Source: Pedobacter nanyangensis (GTDB lineage: Bacteria > Bacteroidota > Bacteroidia > Sphingobacteriales > Sphingobacteriaceae). Taken from it: a stretch of DNA of 64,000 nt. A model generated the notes under the pieces. The model saw only the letters and a program-made list of their open reading frames with translations. It searched no databases and was not told where the DNA came from. How positions within the stretch are numbered: the first letter of the stretch is position 1; every line of letters begins with the position of its first letter. The stretch spans positions 620,001 to 684,000 of the forward strand of contig NZ_QMHO01000001.1 in assembly GCF_003313505.1 (NCBI RefSeq), in the 5' to 3' direction. A program made the position numbers and the translations under genes. Positions 26,541 to 35,434 of this stretch are shown in pieces.

Positions 26541-26855
26541 CTATTGAGGGCCTCCTGAATTACACATCCCGGCCAATTGCTTGATTTTACTTTTTGCTAA
26601 TGCTGAAGCGTTAAGATTTGCGCAAATAGTTGCTACCGCAGATGCTTCAGCACAAGTTTCTTGTGTATCGGTACATGAGGCAGTGAAGGTTGATGATATG
26701 GTGACACCGTCGCCACAATCTACAGTTATTGTACTAGAGCCTGTCTCAGGTATTGTACATTCCTTTTTTACAATTTCTTTGTTTGTTTCAACAGCAATGG
26801 CTGCGTATCCCTTAATGCCTAGGATTAGGGGAATAAATAGGATAAATTTTTTCAA
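26541..26855 (-). CDS. Small six-cysteine secreted peptide
   Basis: The 104-residue protein has a clear Sec signal (FILFIPLILGIKGYAA) and a mature part of about 85 residues containing six Cys (in ECTIP, DCGDG, ASCTD, ETCAE, TICAN, GMCNS). Three disulfides are possible. The mature region is Thr/Ser/Ala-rich and ends CNSGGPQ. It is the first gene of the transcript, 67 nt before the preferred GLPGLI start. A cargo, toxin, bacteriocin-like or pheromone peptide is possible, but no family is recognised. Confidence 0.6.
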   Translation of the reverse strand: MKKFILFIPLILGIKGYAAIAVETNKEIVKKECTIPETGSSTITVDCGDGVTISSTFTASCTDTQETCAEASAVATICANLNASALAKSKIKQLAGMCNSGGPQ

Positions 26856-27235
26856 TTTGTTAGTTAGATTTTCCTAAATGTAAAGAAAAATATTTATAGT
26901 GTAAAAGGCTCCTTGGAAAGGTGTTCGCTTCTTTTTACACATCCCTTTAAACGGCCCCCATAACCATGCGTAAAACATATCAACATAAAAAGCCTCTAAA
27001 AAGGACGTAAATTTATGGAGAAATCACAGGGCAATTTTGGTTCAAAATCACGTTCCTTGCAAACAATAGTTGAGTTCAGAACTCTGCTCCCTTCTACAAA
27101 AAGATCTTGCAGAAATGTAGGGCCTTTTTCTATTCATTAGCTTAGCCTTTCCCAAAATACCATCCTCAAAAATTATTTAACACAGAGGATTTTACTTTTA
27201 GTGCAGCGCAAAGTCTTAGTTTAAAACCCGCCTTT
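26856..27235. other. Divergent intergenic region
   Basis: This 380-nt gap separates the minus-strand peptide operon and the plus-strand serine hydrolase. The only structure noticed is a palindrome GAGTTC-A-GAACTC at 27072-27084, possibly an operator. No consensus -7/-33 pair and no small gene was recognised. Confidence 0.4.
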
Positions 27236-27241
27236 ATGTTG

Positions 27242-28312
27242 ATGAAAAATACAAGCCTAATATTGTCTGCAATTTTATTGCTGGTAAGCTGTAGTAAGCA
27301 CAGCGATCCCGAACCTATGAACCCCGATACCTCCATGTACTTTCCTGCAAATACGGGTACAGCATGGGAAACAACAGCGGCTACCCAGTTGAACTGGAAT
27401 ACTGGCGCTATTGCGGATTTGAAAACATTTCTTGCTCAGAAAAATACAAAGTCATTTATGATCCTGGTAAATGGCAGGATAGTGATGGAAGAGTATTTTA
27501 ATGGGCATAACGCAGCTGCGGAGTGGGAGTGGAACAGTGCAGGAAAAACGCTGGTGGCCACTACTACTGGCATTGCGCAGCAAGAAGGTTTGCTTAATAT
27601 CAACAACAAGGCCTCAAATTATATTGGTACGGCATGGACGAATATGCCCTTGGAAAAAGAGAACCTGATTACGGTAAGGCATTTGCTCACCATGACCTCG
27701 GGAATTGATGACACCAAGCAATTGGTCATTAAGCCTAACCTTACCTATGTAGCCGATGCGGGTACCAGATGGGCTTACGGCAATGTTTTCCAGAAATTGA
27801 TTGACGTAGTTGCTGGAGCAAGCAATAAAAGCTTTGAAAGCTACTTTAACGAAAAGCTAAAGAACAAAATAGGAATGGATGGTTTTTGGAATTTTGGAAC
27901 CATTTTTACCATATATCACAGTACCACACGGAGCATGGCAAGATTTGGCCTGCTAGCGTTAAATAAAGGCAAATGGAAAAACGAGCAGGTCATTAATGAA
28001 GCTTTCCTGAATGAAAGTTGGAGCACTTCCCAAAATATCAATCCTTCGTACGGATATTTATGGTGGCTCAATGGCAAATCAAAGTTTATGATACCCGGGG
28101 AACAAACGGTTTATAATGGATTTTTAGTGCCCAATGCACCTGCAGATATGTATGCTGCGATGGGTGCCAATGATCAACGTATCTATATCGTACCTGGTAA
28201 AAACATGGTGATTGTACGAATGGGAAATGCTTCCGATCCAAACAATCCTAATTTTGCAGTGTCGGGGTTTGATCATGATTTGTGGGCGAAAATAAATGCA
28301 GTGATTAAATAG
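27242..28312 (+). CDS. Beta-lactamase-family serine hydrolase, lipoprotein
   Basis: The protein has 356 residues from the ATG at 27242; an ATG two codons upstream (27236) is equally possible. Lipobox signal LLLVSCSKH. The class C beta-lactamase/DD-peptidase fold is supported by SxxK as SAGK (Ser99, Lys102), the YxN motif as YGN (RWAYGN) and the sequence LLTMTSGIDD. The third KTG-type motif is not obvious (IVPGKN is a candidate). Likely an envelope esterase or peptidase, not necessarily a resistance enzyme. Monocistronic. Confidence 0.82.
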   Translation: MKNTSLILSAILLLVSCSKHSDPEPMNPDTSMYFPANTGTAWETTAATQLNWNTGAIADLKTFLAQKNTKSFMILVNGRIVMEEYFNGHNAAAEWEWNSAGKTLVATTTGIAQQEGLLNINNKASNYIGTAWTNMPLEKENLITVRHLLTMTSGIDDTKQLVIKPNLTYVADAGTRWAYGNVFQKLIDVVAGASNKSFESYFNEKLKNKIGMDGFWNFGTIFTIYHSTTRSMARFGLLALNKGKWKNEQVINEAFLNESWSTSQNINPSYGYLWWLNGKSKFMIPGEQTVYNGFLVPNAPADMYAAMGANDQRIYIVPGKNMVIVRMGNASDPNNPNFAVSGFDHDLWAKINAVIK

Positions 28313-28416
28313 GTTTTCCTGCCGTTAAACTTTAGTAGCCTTTTAGGTGTGAAAAAATTAGAAAGGGAGCTGATACTTTTTAGTAATATTGCTGCCATAA
28401 AATCAGACATAAAAAC

Positions 28417-28605
28417 ATGGAAAATAGAAAAGCACCTACGTTTGCCCTTAGTATTGCAGCTATTGTGATTGGCGTAGCATTATTCAAGCAGATCGACTTT
28501 CAAACTTTCAGGGCGGAGAAGCCGGCATTGAGCATTGTTTATTTGGTTACTTTGATCTTTATCCTTTATGTGTTGATTAAAGAGGGCAGGAAAAAGAAAG
28601 CATAG
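28417..28605 (+). CDS. Small two-helix membrane protein
   Basis: The 62-residue protein has two hydrophobic stretches (FALSIAAIVIGVALF and LSIVYLVTLIFILYVLI) and a basic C-terminus (KEGRKKKA). It starts at an ATG preceded by A-rich sequence and lies 104 nt downstream of the serine hydrolase. No family recognised; bias and topology favour a real gene. Confidence 0.55.
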   Translation: MENRKAPTFALSIAAIVIGVALFKQIDFQTFRAEKPALSIVYLVTLIFILYVLIKEGRKKKA

Positions 28606-28773
28606 CTTTATTGAGGTGCGATGAGACCAAGCAATATGTTACAAAGTGTCAGTTAGCTTCTGGCATATTTTTGCTAGCAAAATTTTGTTGCTGCACATGG
28701 CAGGCAGCTTCTTGAAATTGGATACAGGGCTTGCTGCGAGCGGATTTAAGGCAGTAGTATTGGCCAAAATGAG

Positions 28774-28855
28774 CAACAACCTTTTGGGTTGATGTTATCG
28801 CCAATTACTTAAAAATAGTAATGTGGCTAGGCCATAACACCAACCTTAGGTTGCA
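28774..28855. repeat. Imperfect long inverted repeat between convergent genes
   Basis: AACCTTTTGGGTTGATGTTAT near 28778-28798 and its imperfect inverted copy ATAACACCAACCTTAGGTT near 28834-28852 could fold into a hairpin. It lies between the 62-aa gene and the convergent TlpA-like gene and may serve as a bidirectional terminator or be a dispersed repeat. Confidence 0.35.
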
Positions 28856-28865
28856 TAGTCGAAAG

Positions 28866-30158
28866 TTATTTTTGAATTTCCTTGTTCCAATTTTTAAACT
28901 GCTCCTCGGAAGGCAAAATATCCTTTTTTAAGTAATCTAGCAATTGAGATACTATTTCTGCAAGTTTCTGCTGTTCTGGATCTTTTTTTGAGGCAATGGC
29001 CACTTTTGCTGTGATTTTTTTTGCTAAAGCTTTGTTGTTGGCTTTCCAGGCCCGTTTTACAAGTTCAGATAATAAGTATAAATTATCGACATCTAGGTCA
29101 AGTGATTTCTCCCCTGCCTTAAACATGATTTTCTCTATCTCTGGGTTTGTTTTCCCAGAGGGCGTCAACCTGTCAATAAAAGCTAATCTCATCAAGGTGC
29201 TAGGATTTTTAGATGAGGTGGTAAATTGATCAAGCAGCGTTGCGGCAGCTTTAAGGTTTCCCTGCTCATTCAAGGCGATAATCCAGGCCAGCATCGATTC
29301 TACATCTTCAGGTTGTTCAGTTATGCGGGCTTGGGCGGTTTTGGCCAATAAATCCCAATGTTTATTGTCGGTTAATAGTTTATAGTAAATAAAAACCACC
29401 GTTGGAGTAGGATTTTCGTTAAATGTTTTTTTGAAATAGGCGATATTTTCGTCGGTTTTGCCCATTTTAATGAATAACGAGTATTTCATTGCCAATCCGG
29501 GCTCGTCGTAGGGGTTTCTTTGCAGCAGAGTATCCAAAGCAGGCATAGCCATTTCGTATTTCTGTTCTCCAATCAGTTGCCGTATCCTTTCGTATTTTTT
29601 GTGGGGGCTTAGCGCTTTTACCGCATCAAGACTAAACTTCCCGTCAATCAGCAGTTGTAGGGCTTCCTCTGTAAGTTGGGCGGGATGGGGCATCCAAACC
29701 ACTTTATTGTTTTGGATGATGAACGTTTGAGGGATACCATTAATGCCAGCTGGCTCCATCCATTTTAGTGAAAAATCACTTTCCTTCCCTCCACCAAAAG
29801 CAACACGGTAAGACATGCCAGATCCTTTTTCCTTCACAAAGGCAGCCGCTCTAGCTTTATTGGTTTCCCAGATATTCTGCCCGATAATCACAATTTTGTC
29901 GCCAAGCTTTTTGTGGAGTTCATTTAGGTGCGGGATAGCAGCAACGCAAGGGCCGCACCAGGTTGCCCAACATTCTACAATATAGATTTTGTCTTTGTCG
30001 AACCTGGCTACGGGTTCACCCTGTATCCACTGCACGGCAGGGTATTCGTTAACTACTGAGCCAATTCCAAAAGTGGGCTCAGTAGTTTTTGATTGCTGTG
30101 CATACATAAATGTATGATTTGCACATAAAATAAATAAGATAAATGCTTTTAGTTTCAT
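28866..30158 (-). CDS. TlpA-family thiol-disulfide oxidoreductase
   Basis: The 430-residue protein has a signal peptide (about 1-20, FMYAQQ). A thioredoxin-like domain follows with active-site Cys68 and Cys71 in ECWATWCGPCVAAIPHL and a cis-Pro region GINGIPQTF. A helical, TPR-like C-terminal half (about 190-430) completes it. It is exported and acts on protein thiols at the membrane. It is the last gene of the SusC/SusD operon, 11 nt after susD, an arrangement frequent in Bacteroidota uptake systems. Confidence 0.87.
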   Translation of the reverse strand: MKLKAFILFILCANHTFMYAQQSKTTEPTFGIGSVVNEYPAVQWIQGEPVARFDKDKIYIVECWATWCGPCVAAIPHLNELHKKLGDKIVIIGQNIWETNKARAAAFVKEKGSGMSYRVAFGGGKESDFSLKWMEPAGINGIPQTFIIQNNKVVWMPHPAQLTEEALQLLIDGKFSLDAVKALSPHKKYERIRQLIGEQKYEMAMPALDTLLQRNPYDEPGLAMKYSLFIKMGKTDENIAYFKKTFNENPTPTVVFIYYKLLTDNKHWDLLAKTAQARITEQPEDVESMLAWIIALNEQGNLKAAATLLDQFTTSSKNPSTLMRLAFIDRLTPSGKTNPEIEKIMFKAGEKSLDLDVDNLYLLSELVKRAWKANNKALAKKITAKVAIASKKDPEQQKLAEIVSQLLDYLKKDILPSEEQFKNWNKEIQK

Positions 30159-30169
30159 GTTGATAAATG

Positions 30170-31615
30170 TTAGGGATTATTGGTCATTCCAGTATTGGCG
30201 TTAATTACTTTTTGTGGAAAGCGCAACACAAATCGTTCTGGTTTCAACGGAAAACTGGCAATTACTGCACCTGTTTCCGAAATGGCTTCGTGTTTATAGG
30301 AAGTGCCTGCAAATAAGGGGTCTACGGATAGCCTTCGCATATCAAACCAACGATAGCCCTGTACGGCAAATTCTCTGATCCGTTCTTCCATAATAAATTT
30401 GATCATTGCGGTAGGATCGGTAATATTAACGGCGGCATCCGTAGCCGTTAGCATTCTTTTCGAACGAAAAGTCTCTAAATCAGCCCTGGCACCTCCTACA
30501 TCCCCTGTTCTTGCTTTCAGCTCGGCAAGCATGAGGTACATATCTGGAAGGGTTACGCCTATATTGGTGGTGTATGGCCCATTTCGTCTGTATACGTTGG
30601 GCGCATTAATGGGCAGGCCAGGGAAATAAAGCTTGGTATATAGTTTTAGTCGCTGGTCAGTGGGCGTAAAGAGCTTGTAGGTGCTTGGAGTAATAAGCAG
30701 GTCATTTAATAAAAATGTGTATATATTTGGGATAAACTTGGTCATTAGCACTTCTTGGTTATTAGGGGTTGTTAATACTCCAATAACATAGGTAGCGGGC
30801 GACCCTACACTATAGCCCCAGCTGCCGTTGGGTGCTAGTACTGTTTTATAGTCGTAAAGGCTTACCGGGAAGGCGGTAGGCAAATTGGCGAAAGCGCTTT
30901 TTAATTGCGTAAGCGCTTCCGAATATCGGCCCATATAGAGATAGGCCCTGGCCAGGAGCGCTTCTGCCGCCGCTTTGCTTACCCGTGTTCTGTTCCCTGC
31001 GGAAATGGGCAGGGCAGGAATGGCTTTTTGAAGGTCGTTAATGATAAAATCGTACACTTCTTTTACCGAAGCTCTTTTAAATTGGCCTTGCGTTACGTCT
31101 GCCTGGGTAATGATAGGTACCCCCGGATCAGTGGCCGCCGTTTGGGCCAGGTACGGCTTGCCATAATAGTTAATCAGCATCAGATAAATCCATGCCCTAT
31201 TGGTTAATGCTTCGGCTTGGTATGAAGCTTTTAGGGCATCTGTACCTCCTTGGGCATCCATAACCCCATTAATGATTATGTTATAGGTGTACAGGTGTTG
31301 GGTAAGGGTGCTGAACTCGCTTCCGTCTTCGTCAGGCTCATAAATTGTGGCAGCGTACTCAAAATACCTTCTCGACTTTAGTGTAGCCATATTTTGGTAA
31401 TAGGGCAGGGCCGAGGTTATTTCATCTCCCAGATAAATTTGGCCATCTGCTCCTGTCACGTCAAAGTATGAATTGTTGAGCATTAGGTTGTAGTCATTTG
31501 CCGTTTGTGCCGTTAGCTTCCCCTTTGGCTCAATTTCCAAAAAACTTTTTTTACAGGCATATTGTACCGTTAGCAATAGAAAAAGGCCGTATAGTTTGAA
31601 TTGATGTGTTTTCAT
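30170..31615 (-). CDS. SusD/RagB-family outer-membrane lipoprotein
   Basis: The 481-residue protein has a lipobox Cys at 21 (VQYACKKSFLEIEPKG). TPR-like helices with NRAWIYLMLINYYGKPY, AAAEALLARAYLYMGRYSEAL and the C-terminal RIREFAVQGYRWFDMRRL motif are characteristic of SusD. It caps the SusC barrel and binds the nutrient at the surface. It lies 12 nt downstream of SusC. The substrate is unknown; no CAZyme adjoins it. Confidence 0.92.
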   Translation of the reverse strand: MKTHQFKLYGLFLLLTVQYACKKSFLEIEPKGKLTAQTANDYNLMLNNSYFDVTGADGQIYLGDEITSALPYYQNMATLKSRRYFEYAATIYEPDEDGSEFSTLTQHLYTYNIIINGVMDAQGGTDALKASYQAEALTNRAWIYLMLINYYGKPYLAQTAATDPGVPIITQADVTQGQFKRASVKEVYDFIINDLQKAIPALPISAGNRTRVSKAAAEALLARAYLYMGRYSEALTQLKSAFANLPTAFPVSLYDYKTVLAPNGSWGYSVGSPATYVIGVLTTPNNQEVLMTKFIPNIYTFLLNDLLITPSTYKLFTPTDQRLKLYTKLYFPGLPINAPNVYRRNGPYTTNIGVTLPDMYLMLAELKARTGDVGGARADLETFRSKRMLTATDAAVNITDPTAMIKFIMEERIREFAVQGYRWFDMRRLSVDPLFAGTSYKHEAISETGAVIASFPLKPERFVLRFPQKVINANTGMTNNP

Positions 31616-31627
31616 GTCATTAAAATT

Positions 31628-34600
31628 TTAAAAGGTAACATGTGCGCCCAAGGTAAAACTATGCTGGTTGGTTAGTGGAGTACGTGTGCCCCCCGTGCCC
31701 GTTTGAAATTCGGGATCTATACCAACATTATTGGCTTTCCATAGCATGATATTGGATAGCTGGGCACGAAAAGTAACCGCATCAGCTTTGATCTTGCCAA
31801 TTAGTTTTTTGGGCAGGCTGTAAGACAGGGTAATATCTCTGAATTTGATATAGGAGGCATCTTCTACATTGATATCGGCATAGCGATAGTAGTCGATGTC
31901 CCTTCTGTTTACGTCTTCTGTAGCACTAGGCAAATAAGCAGGGATATTGGTAAATGCCTCATCTCCGGGTTTTTTCCAACGGTTTACAAATTCAGCATTT
32001 AAATTTCCGTTAAACTGTGCATCGGCAAGAAACATATCCCGTCCAGAATACGAGCTGGCTACGTCTCGCCTAAATACGTATCCCAGGTTGTAAATCAGAT
32101 TAACACTTAGCGAAAAATCTTTATACCCAAAAGTATTGTTCATTCCTCCGCTCCATTTCGGCTGGAAACTTCCCATATATTTCACATCTTCTGGTTTGGC
32201 AACATTACGTGCTTTCGCTACTGAACCATCGTTGAGCCTGATTTGAGGATCGCCCAAATGATCCAGGCCGGCATAGGTATAGGCAAAAACAGAAAAAGCG
32301 GGATAGCCTTCTAAATAGGCTTGCGTTATCATGTCACTACCTAAACTGATAGGGATTGTAGAGTTAAGGCTGGTGATTTTGTTCTGGTTGTAGGCCATAT
32401 TAAAGGTAGTGCGCCATTTGAGCGCACCCTGTTGTAGGTTTGCCGAGCTGATGCTCAAATCAATTCCTTTGTTGGTCATTTTCCCCGCATTGCCAGTAAT
32501 GGTAGGGAAGCCTGTGAACGGATTAAGGGTCATTTCTCCAATCAGGTCTTCGGTTTTTTTGTGGTATAAATCTATGGTGCCACTTAGTCTGTTGCCCAAA
32601 ATGGCAAAATCAATCCCAACGTTAAAGGTTTTGGTGGTTTCCCAACTCAAGGCCCTATTGGCAGGCATTTGGAGCGATAATCCTGTCCCGCCTGGATAGT
32701 TTAAATTGGTAACCACCGTTAGGATATCTGAGGAGGCAGCCGTGCCTACCTCGGGCGAGTTTCCGGTAATGCCATAACTACTGCGCAGGGCTAGCCGATC
32801 TAGCCAGGTGTGGCTTTTCATGAAGCTTTCCTTACCTAGTTCCCAAGCAAGCCCCACGCTCCATACAGGACGGTTTTGAGCTGATTTGTCCTTGCCAAAA
32901 AGATTGCTTTCATCAATACGGATACCACCATTAAAAGTATATTTGCCCAAAAACGTATATCCGCCGTTGGCATAATAGGAAGATATCCGCTGGGTATATT
33001 CCGTTTCGGTAAAATAATCGGGAAATAGGTTGCTGCTTGTACTTGCTGTAGGCATTACCGTATTGGGAACCCCTTCTGCTAAAGCGGCGTAGTCAATCAC
33101 ACCATACGACATCAACTGTGGGTTGTAACCCCTTATCTTGGAAGTTGTTGTGTTGTTGAACTGTTCCTGGGCCTCTTGGCCAACTAATAGGGTTAGCTGG
33201 TGTTTGTTGTTCCAGGCCTTGTCGTAAACCAGCTGGTTCCTTACCGTCCAATCTTTATTAATGGCGTTGGCTGTTGTGTAATGCCCCCCATTTTCTGGCA
33301 GCAAATAAGTAGGTCTCTCTCCCGGATTGCTTGCGGCAATAGTGAAGGAGGCAAGTTCTGAACGAACCGCATAATTATTCTGATCGAGTAAGTTCGTGGT
33401 TTTGTTTTGGGCTCTGGTAATGCCAAATACGCCTTCATACCTCAAGCCATCCCAAATGTTTACGGTAACCCCTGCGGTAACACGCCCTCTGATTAGATTG
33501 CCGGTGGAGTTTCCGGTGTTAATTTCGTTGAGTGGATTATAACGGAGATCAACCAAGCTTCCTTGTTCGTAGCCTTTCCTTACTTCATCTGTACGGTATA
33601 GCCACGACAGATCAGCATTGCTGCCATCCGGATTAAGGAACATTGCATAAGGCAAAAATGTAGCGGTTGGTTGGATCATGTTTGCGGCACTGGTGTTTTG
33701 GTGCTGCAAATCTGTAATCAGGTACATTTTAATACGGTCGTTGAATCTGAAATCCTGCCGCAGGTTCATGGTATAGTTCTGGTCTTTTTGGTTAGGAGTA
33801 CTGTTTTGTGTGTTGATATAGTTTATCGAACCGTAAAAACTGTATTTGTTGCCGCCGCCAGCTAGAGAAAGTGAATGCTTCATTAGGCTGGCGTTCCGAT
33901 ACCAGAGGTCGCTGATTTGCTGAAGGTTGTTCTGCGATGCAAGTTGGGCCAATGCGGCATTTACCTGGCTTTGGGGCAGGTTGGCCTGATTGTACCAAAT
34001 GGTTTCATGTGGCGAAACAGGTGCACTGCCCCCTGTAACAGGTGTTGAGATGGTGGTATAAGGATAGATCGTTTTCCAAGAGTAGGTAGGGTCGTTGAAA
34101 ATCTCGCTAACGGTTTGTATGTACTGGCTGCTGTTCATCATGTTTTGATAGGATAGGTCGGGTTTACCCTGAAAATTGACAAAGGCATCGTAATTGATTT
34201 TTAGCTTGGCGTTGCTTTGGCCTTTTTTGGTAGTAACCACAATTACTCCGTTGGCCGCTTTTGCTCCCCAAATAGCTGCCGAAGTAGCATCTTTTAACAC
34301 CGTAATATCCTCCACGTCATCAGGGTTTACCGTGCTGATATCGGCAATGGGAATACCATTTACAACGTATAGCGGAGCTCTGGAGCTGTTGATGCTGGTT
34401 AGCCCCCTCACCAGCACAGGGGTAGCCCCAGGGGCGTTGTTTATGGTTAATCCGGGAACCAGGCCATCCAACCGCTGAATGATATTCATAGCTGTAGAGC
34501 GGTTTTTTAGGATATCCATGTTTGGCTTGGCAATGGAGCCCGCACTGCGTTCGCGTGCGATGGATTGGTAGCCCGTGTTAATGGTTATGTTTACTTCTTT

Positions 34601-35317
34601 AAGATTCCCATCAGGGGTCATTTTAATCGTTCCCATTTCTTGGGCAGCTTTTGCCTGGTAAACCCGATACCCCGTATAGGAAATGATGATAAAGGTGCTT
34701 TCCTCTATGTTTTTCAGGTTAAACTCCCCGTTTGCATCAGTTTGCGCAACAGCGTTACGGCCTTTGTAGCCCACAGAAAAATCGCCTTGTTGTTTCGCCG
34801 TTGGGCCTGCCGAATCAATTTTAAGGATGCTGATTGTTGCACCTGCCAGAGGCTTTTCTTCTTCATCTACTACACGTCCGTGCACATTGATGTTTATGGA
34901 AGTACTTGTAATTTGGTTGGGCTTATCTGGCTTTGCTTTAACTACTATGGCTTTATCTTGAATTAAAAATTCAAGAGGCAGGTTTTTGAATAGCAGCTTT
35001 AAAACACTTGGCAAATCAGCGTTGCGTACCTGTATAGTTACGGGCTTAGCAGTTTTGAGTAAGCTTTCGGAGATAAAAAAATCGAAACCACTTTGTAGGC
35101 TGATCTTGTCAAAGACTTTCTCTAACGGTGTGTTTTTTTCCGAAAGGGTAATCTTTTGCGCATAGCTTGCCGCTTTTGCTTGCATCATGGCAATGAAAAT
35201 CACGAAGACAATCAGTTTCATGGTGAGTAGTAACCTATTGGGCAGCCGAAAAGGCACCCATAGATTTTTGGTGATTAAATTGTACATTTGTTTAGGTTTA
35301 GTGCGGTTGTTCTTCAT
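31628..35317 (-). CDS. SusC/RagA TonB-linked outer-membrane transporter with STN domain
   Basis: The 1229-residue protein has an N-terminal signal, then an STN signalling domain (about 52-130; SEKNTPLEKVFDKISLQSG). A carboxypeptidase-regulatory-like domain follows (about 145-230) with an insertion of about 20 residues. The plug has SusC hallmarks (LDGLVPGLTI, PLYVVNGIPIADI, EDITVLKDATSAAIWGAKAANGVIVVTTKKG), and a 22-strand-type barrel ends TLGAHVTF. The STN domain means it can signal through the FecR anti-sigma factor encoded directly upstream. Confidence 0.94.
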   Translation of the reverse strand: MKNNRTKPKQMYNLITKNLWVPFRLPNRLLLTMKLIVFVIFIAMMQAKAASYAQKITLSEKNTPLEKVFDKISLQSGFDFFISESLLKTAKPVTIQVRNADLPSVLKLLFKNLPLEFLIQDKAIVVKAKPDKPNQITSTSININVHGRVVDEEEKPLAGATISILKIDSAGPTAKQQGDFSVGYKGRNAVAQTDANGEFNLKNIEESTFIIISYTGYRVYQAKAAQEMGTIKMTPDGNLKEVNITINTGYQSIARERSAGSIAKPNMDILKNRSTAMNIIQRLDGLVPGLTINNAPGATPVLVRGLTSINSSRAPLYVVNGIPIADISTVNPDDVEDITVLKDATSAAIWGAKAANGVIVVTTKKGQSNAKLKINYDAFVNFQGKPDLSYQNMMNSSQYIQTVSEIFNDPTYSWKTIYPYTTISTPVTGGSAPVSPHETIWYNQANLPQSQVNAALAQLASQNNLQQISDLWYRNASLMKHSLSLAGGGNKYSFYGSINYINTQNSTPNQKDQNYTMNLRQDFRFNDRIKMYLITDLQHQNTSAANMIQPTATFLPYAMFLNPDGSNADLSWLYRTDEVRKGYEQGSLVDLRYNPLNEINTGNSTGNLIRGRVTAGVTVNIWDGLRYEGVFGITRAQNKTTNLLDQNNYAVRSELASFTIAASNPGERPTYLLPENGGHYTTANAINKDWTVRNQLVYDKAWNNKHQLTLLVGQEAQEQFNNTTTSKIRGYNPQLMSYGVIDYAALAEGVPNTVMPTASTSSNLFPDYFTETEYTQRISSYYANGGYTFLGKYTFNGGIRIDESNLFGKDKSAQNRPVWSVGLAWELGKESFMKSHTWLDRLALRSSYGITGNSPEVGTAASSDILTVVTNLNYPGGTGLSLQMPANRALSWETTKTFNVGIDFAILGNRLSGTIDLYHKKTEDLIGEMTLNPFTGFPTITGNAGKMTNKGIDLSISSANLQQGALKWRTTFNMAYNQNKITSLNSTIPISLGSDMITQAYLEGYPAFSVFAYTYAGLDHLGDPQIRLNDGSVAKARNVAKPEDVKYMGSFQPKWSGGMNNTFGYKDFSLSVNLIYNLGYVFRRDVASSYSGRDMFLADAQFNGNLNAEFVNRWKKPGDEAFTNIPAYLPSATEDVNRRDIDYYRYADINVEDASYIKFRDITLSYSLPKKLIGKIKADAVTFRAQLSNIMLWKANNVGIDPEFQTGTGGTRTPLTNQHSFTLGAHVTF

Positions 35318-35434
35318 CTTCGACCATGGTTAGGACAACTGCAGTTTGTTGATATTTGCAATTAGTAAAATATGAGCATGCAACCAAAATAGGCTCCTTT
35401 GCTGGGGCCTTTTTTGCGCTCCTTTGTTTGGTGT

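Noticed and set aside
27242-28312. True class C beta-lactamase (resistance gene)
   Set aside because: SxxK and YxN are present but the KTG motif is not clear and the protein is a lipoprotein; general serine hydrolase is safer.
34565-34966. 133-codon plus-strand frame opposite the N-terminal part of SusC
   Set aside because: Overlaps the STN and regulatory-like domains, which are clearly coding on the minus strand.
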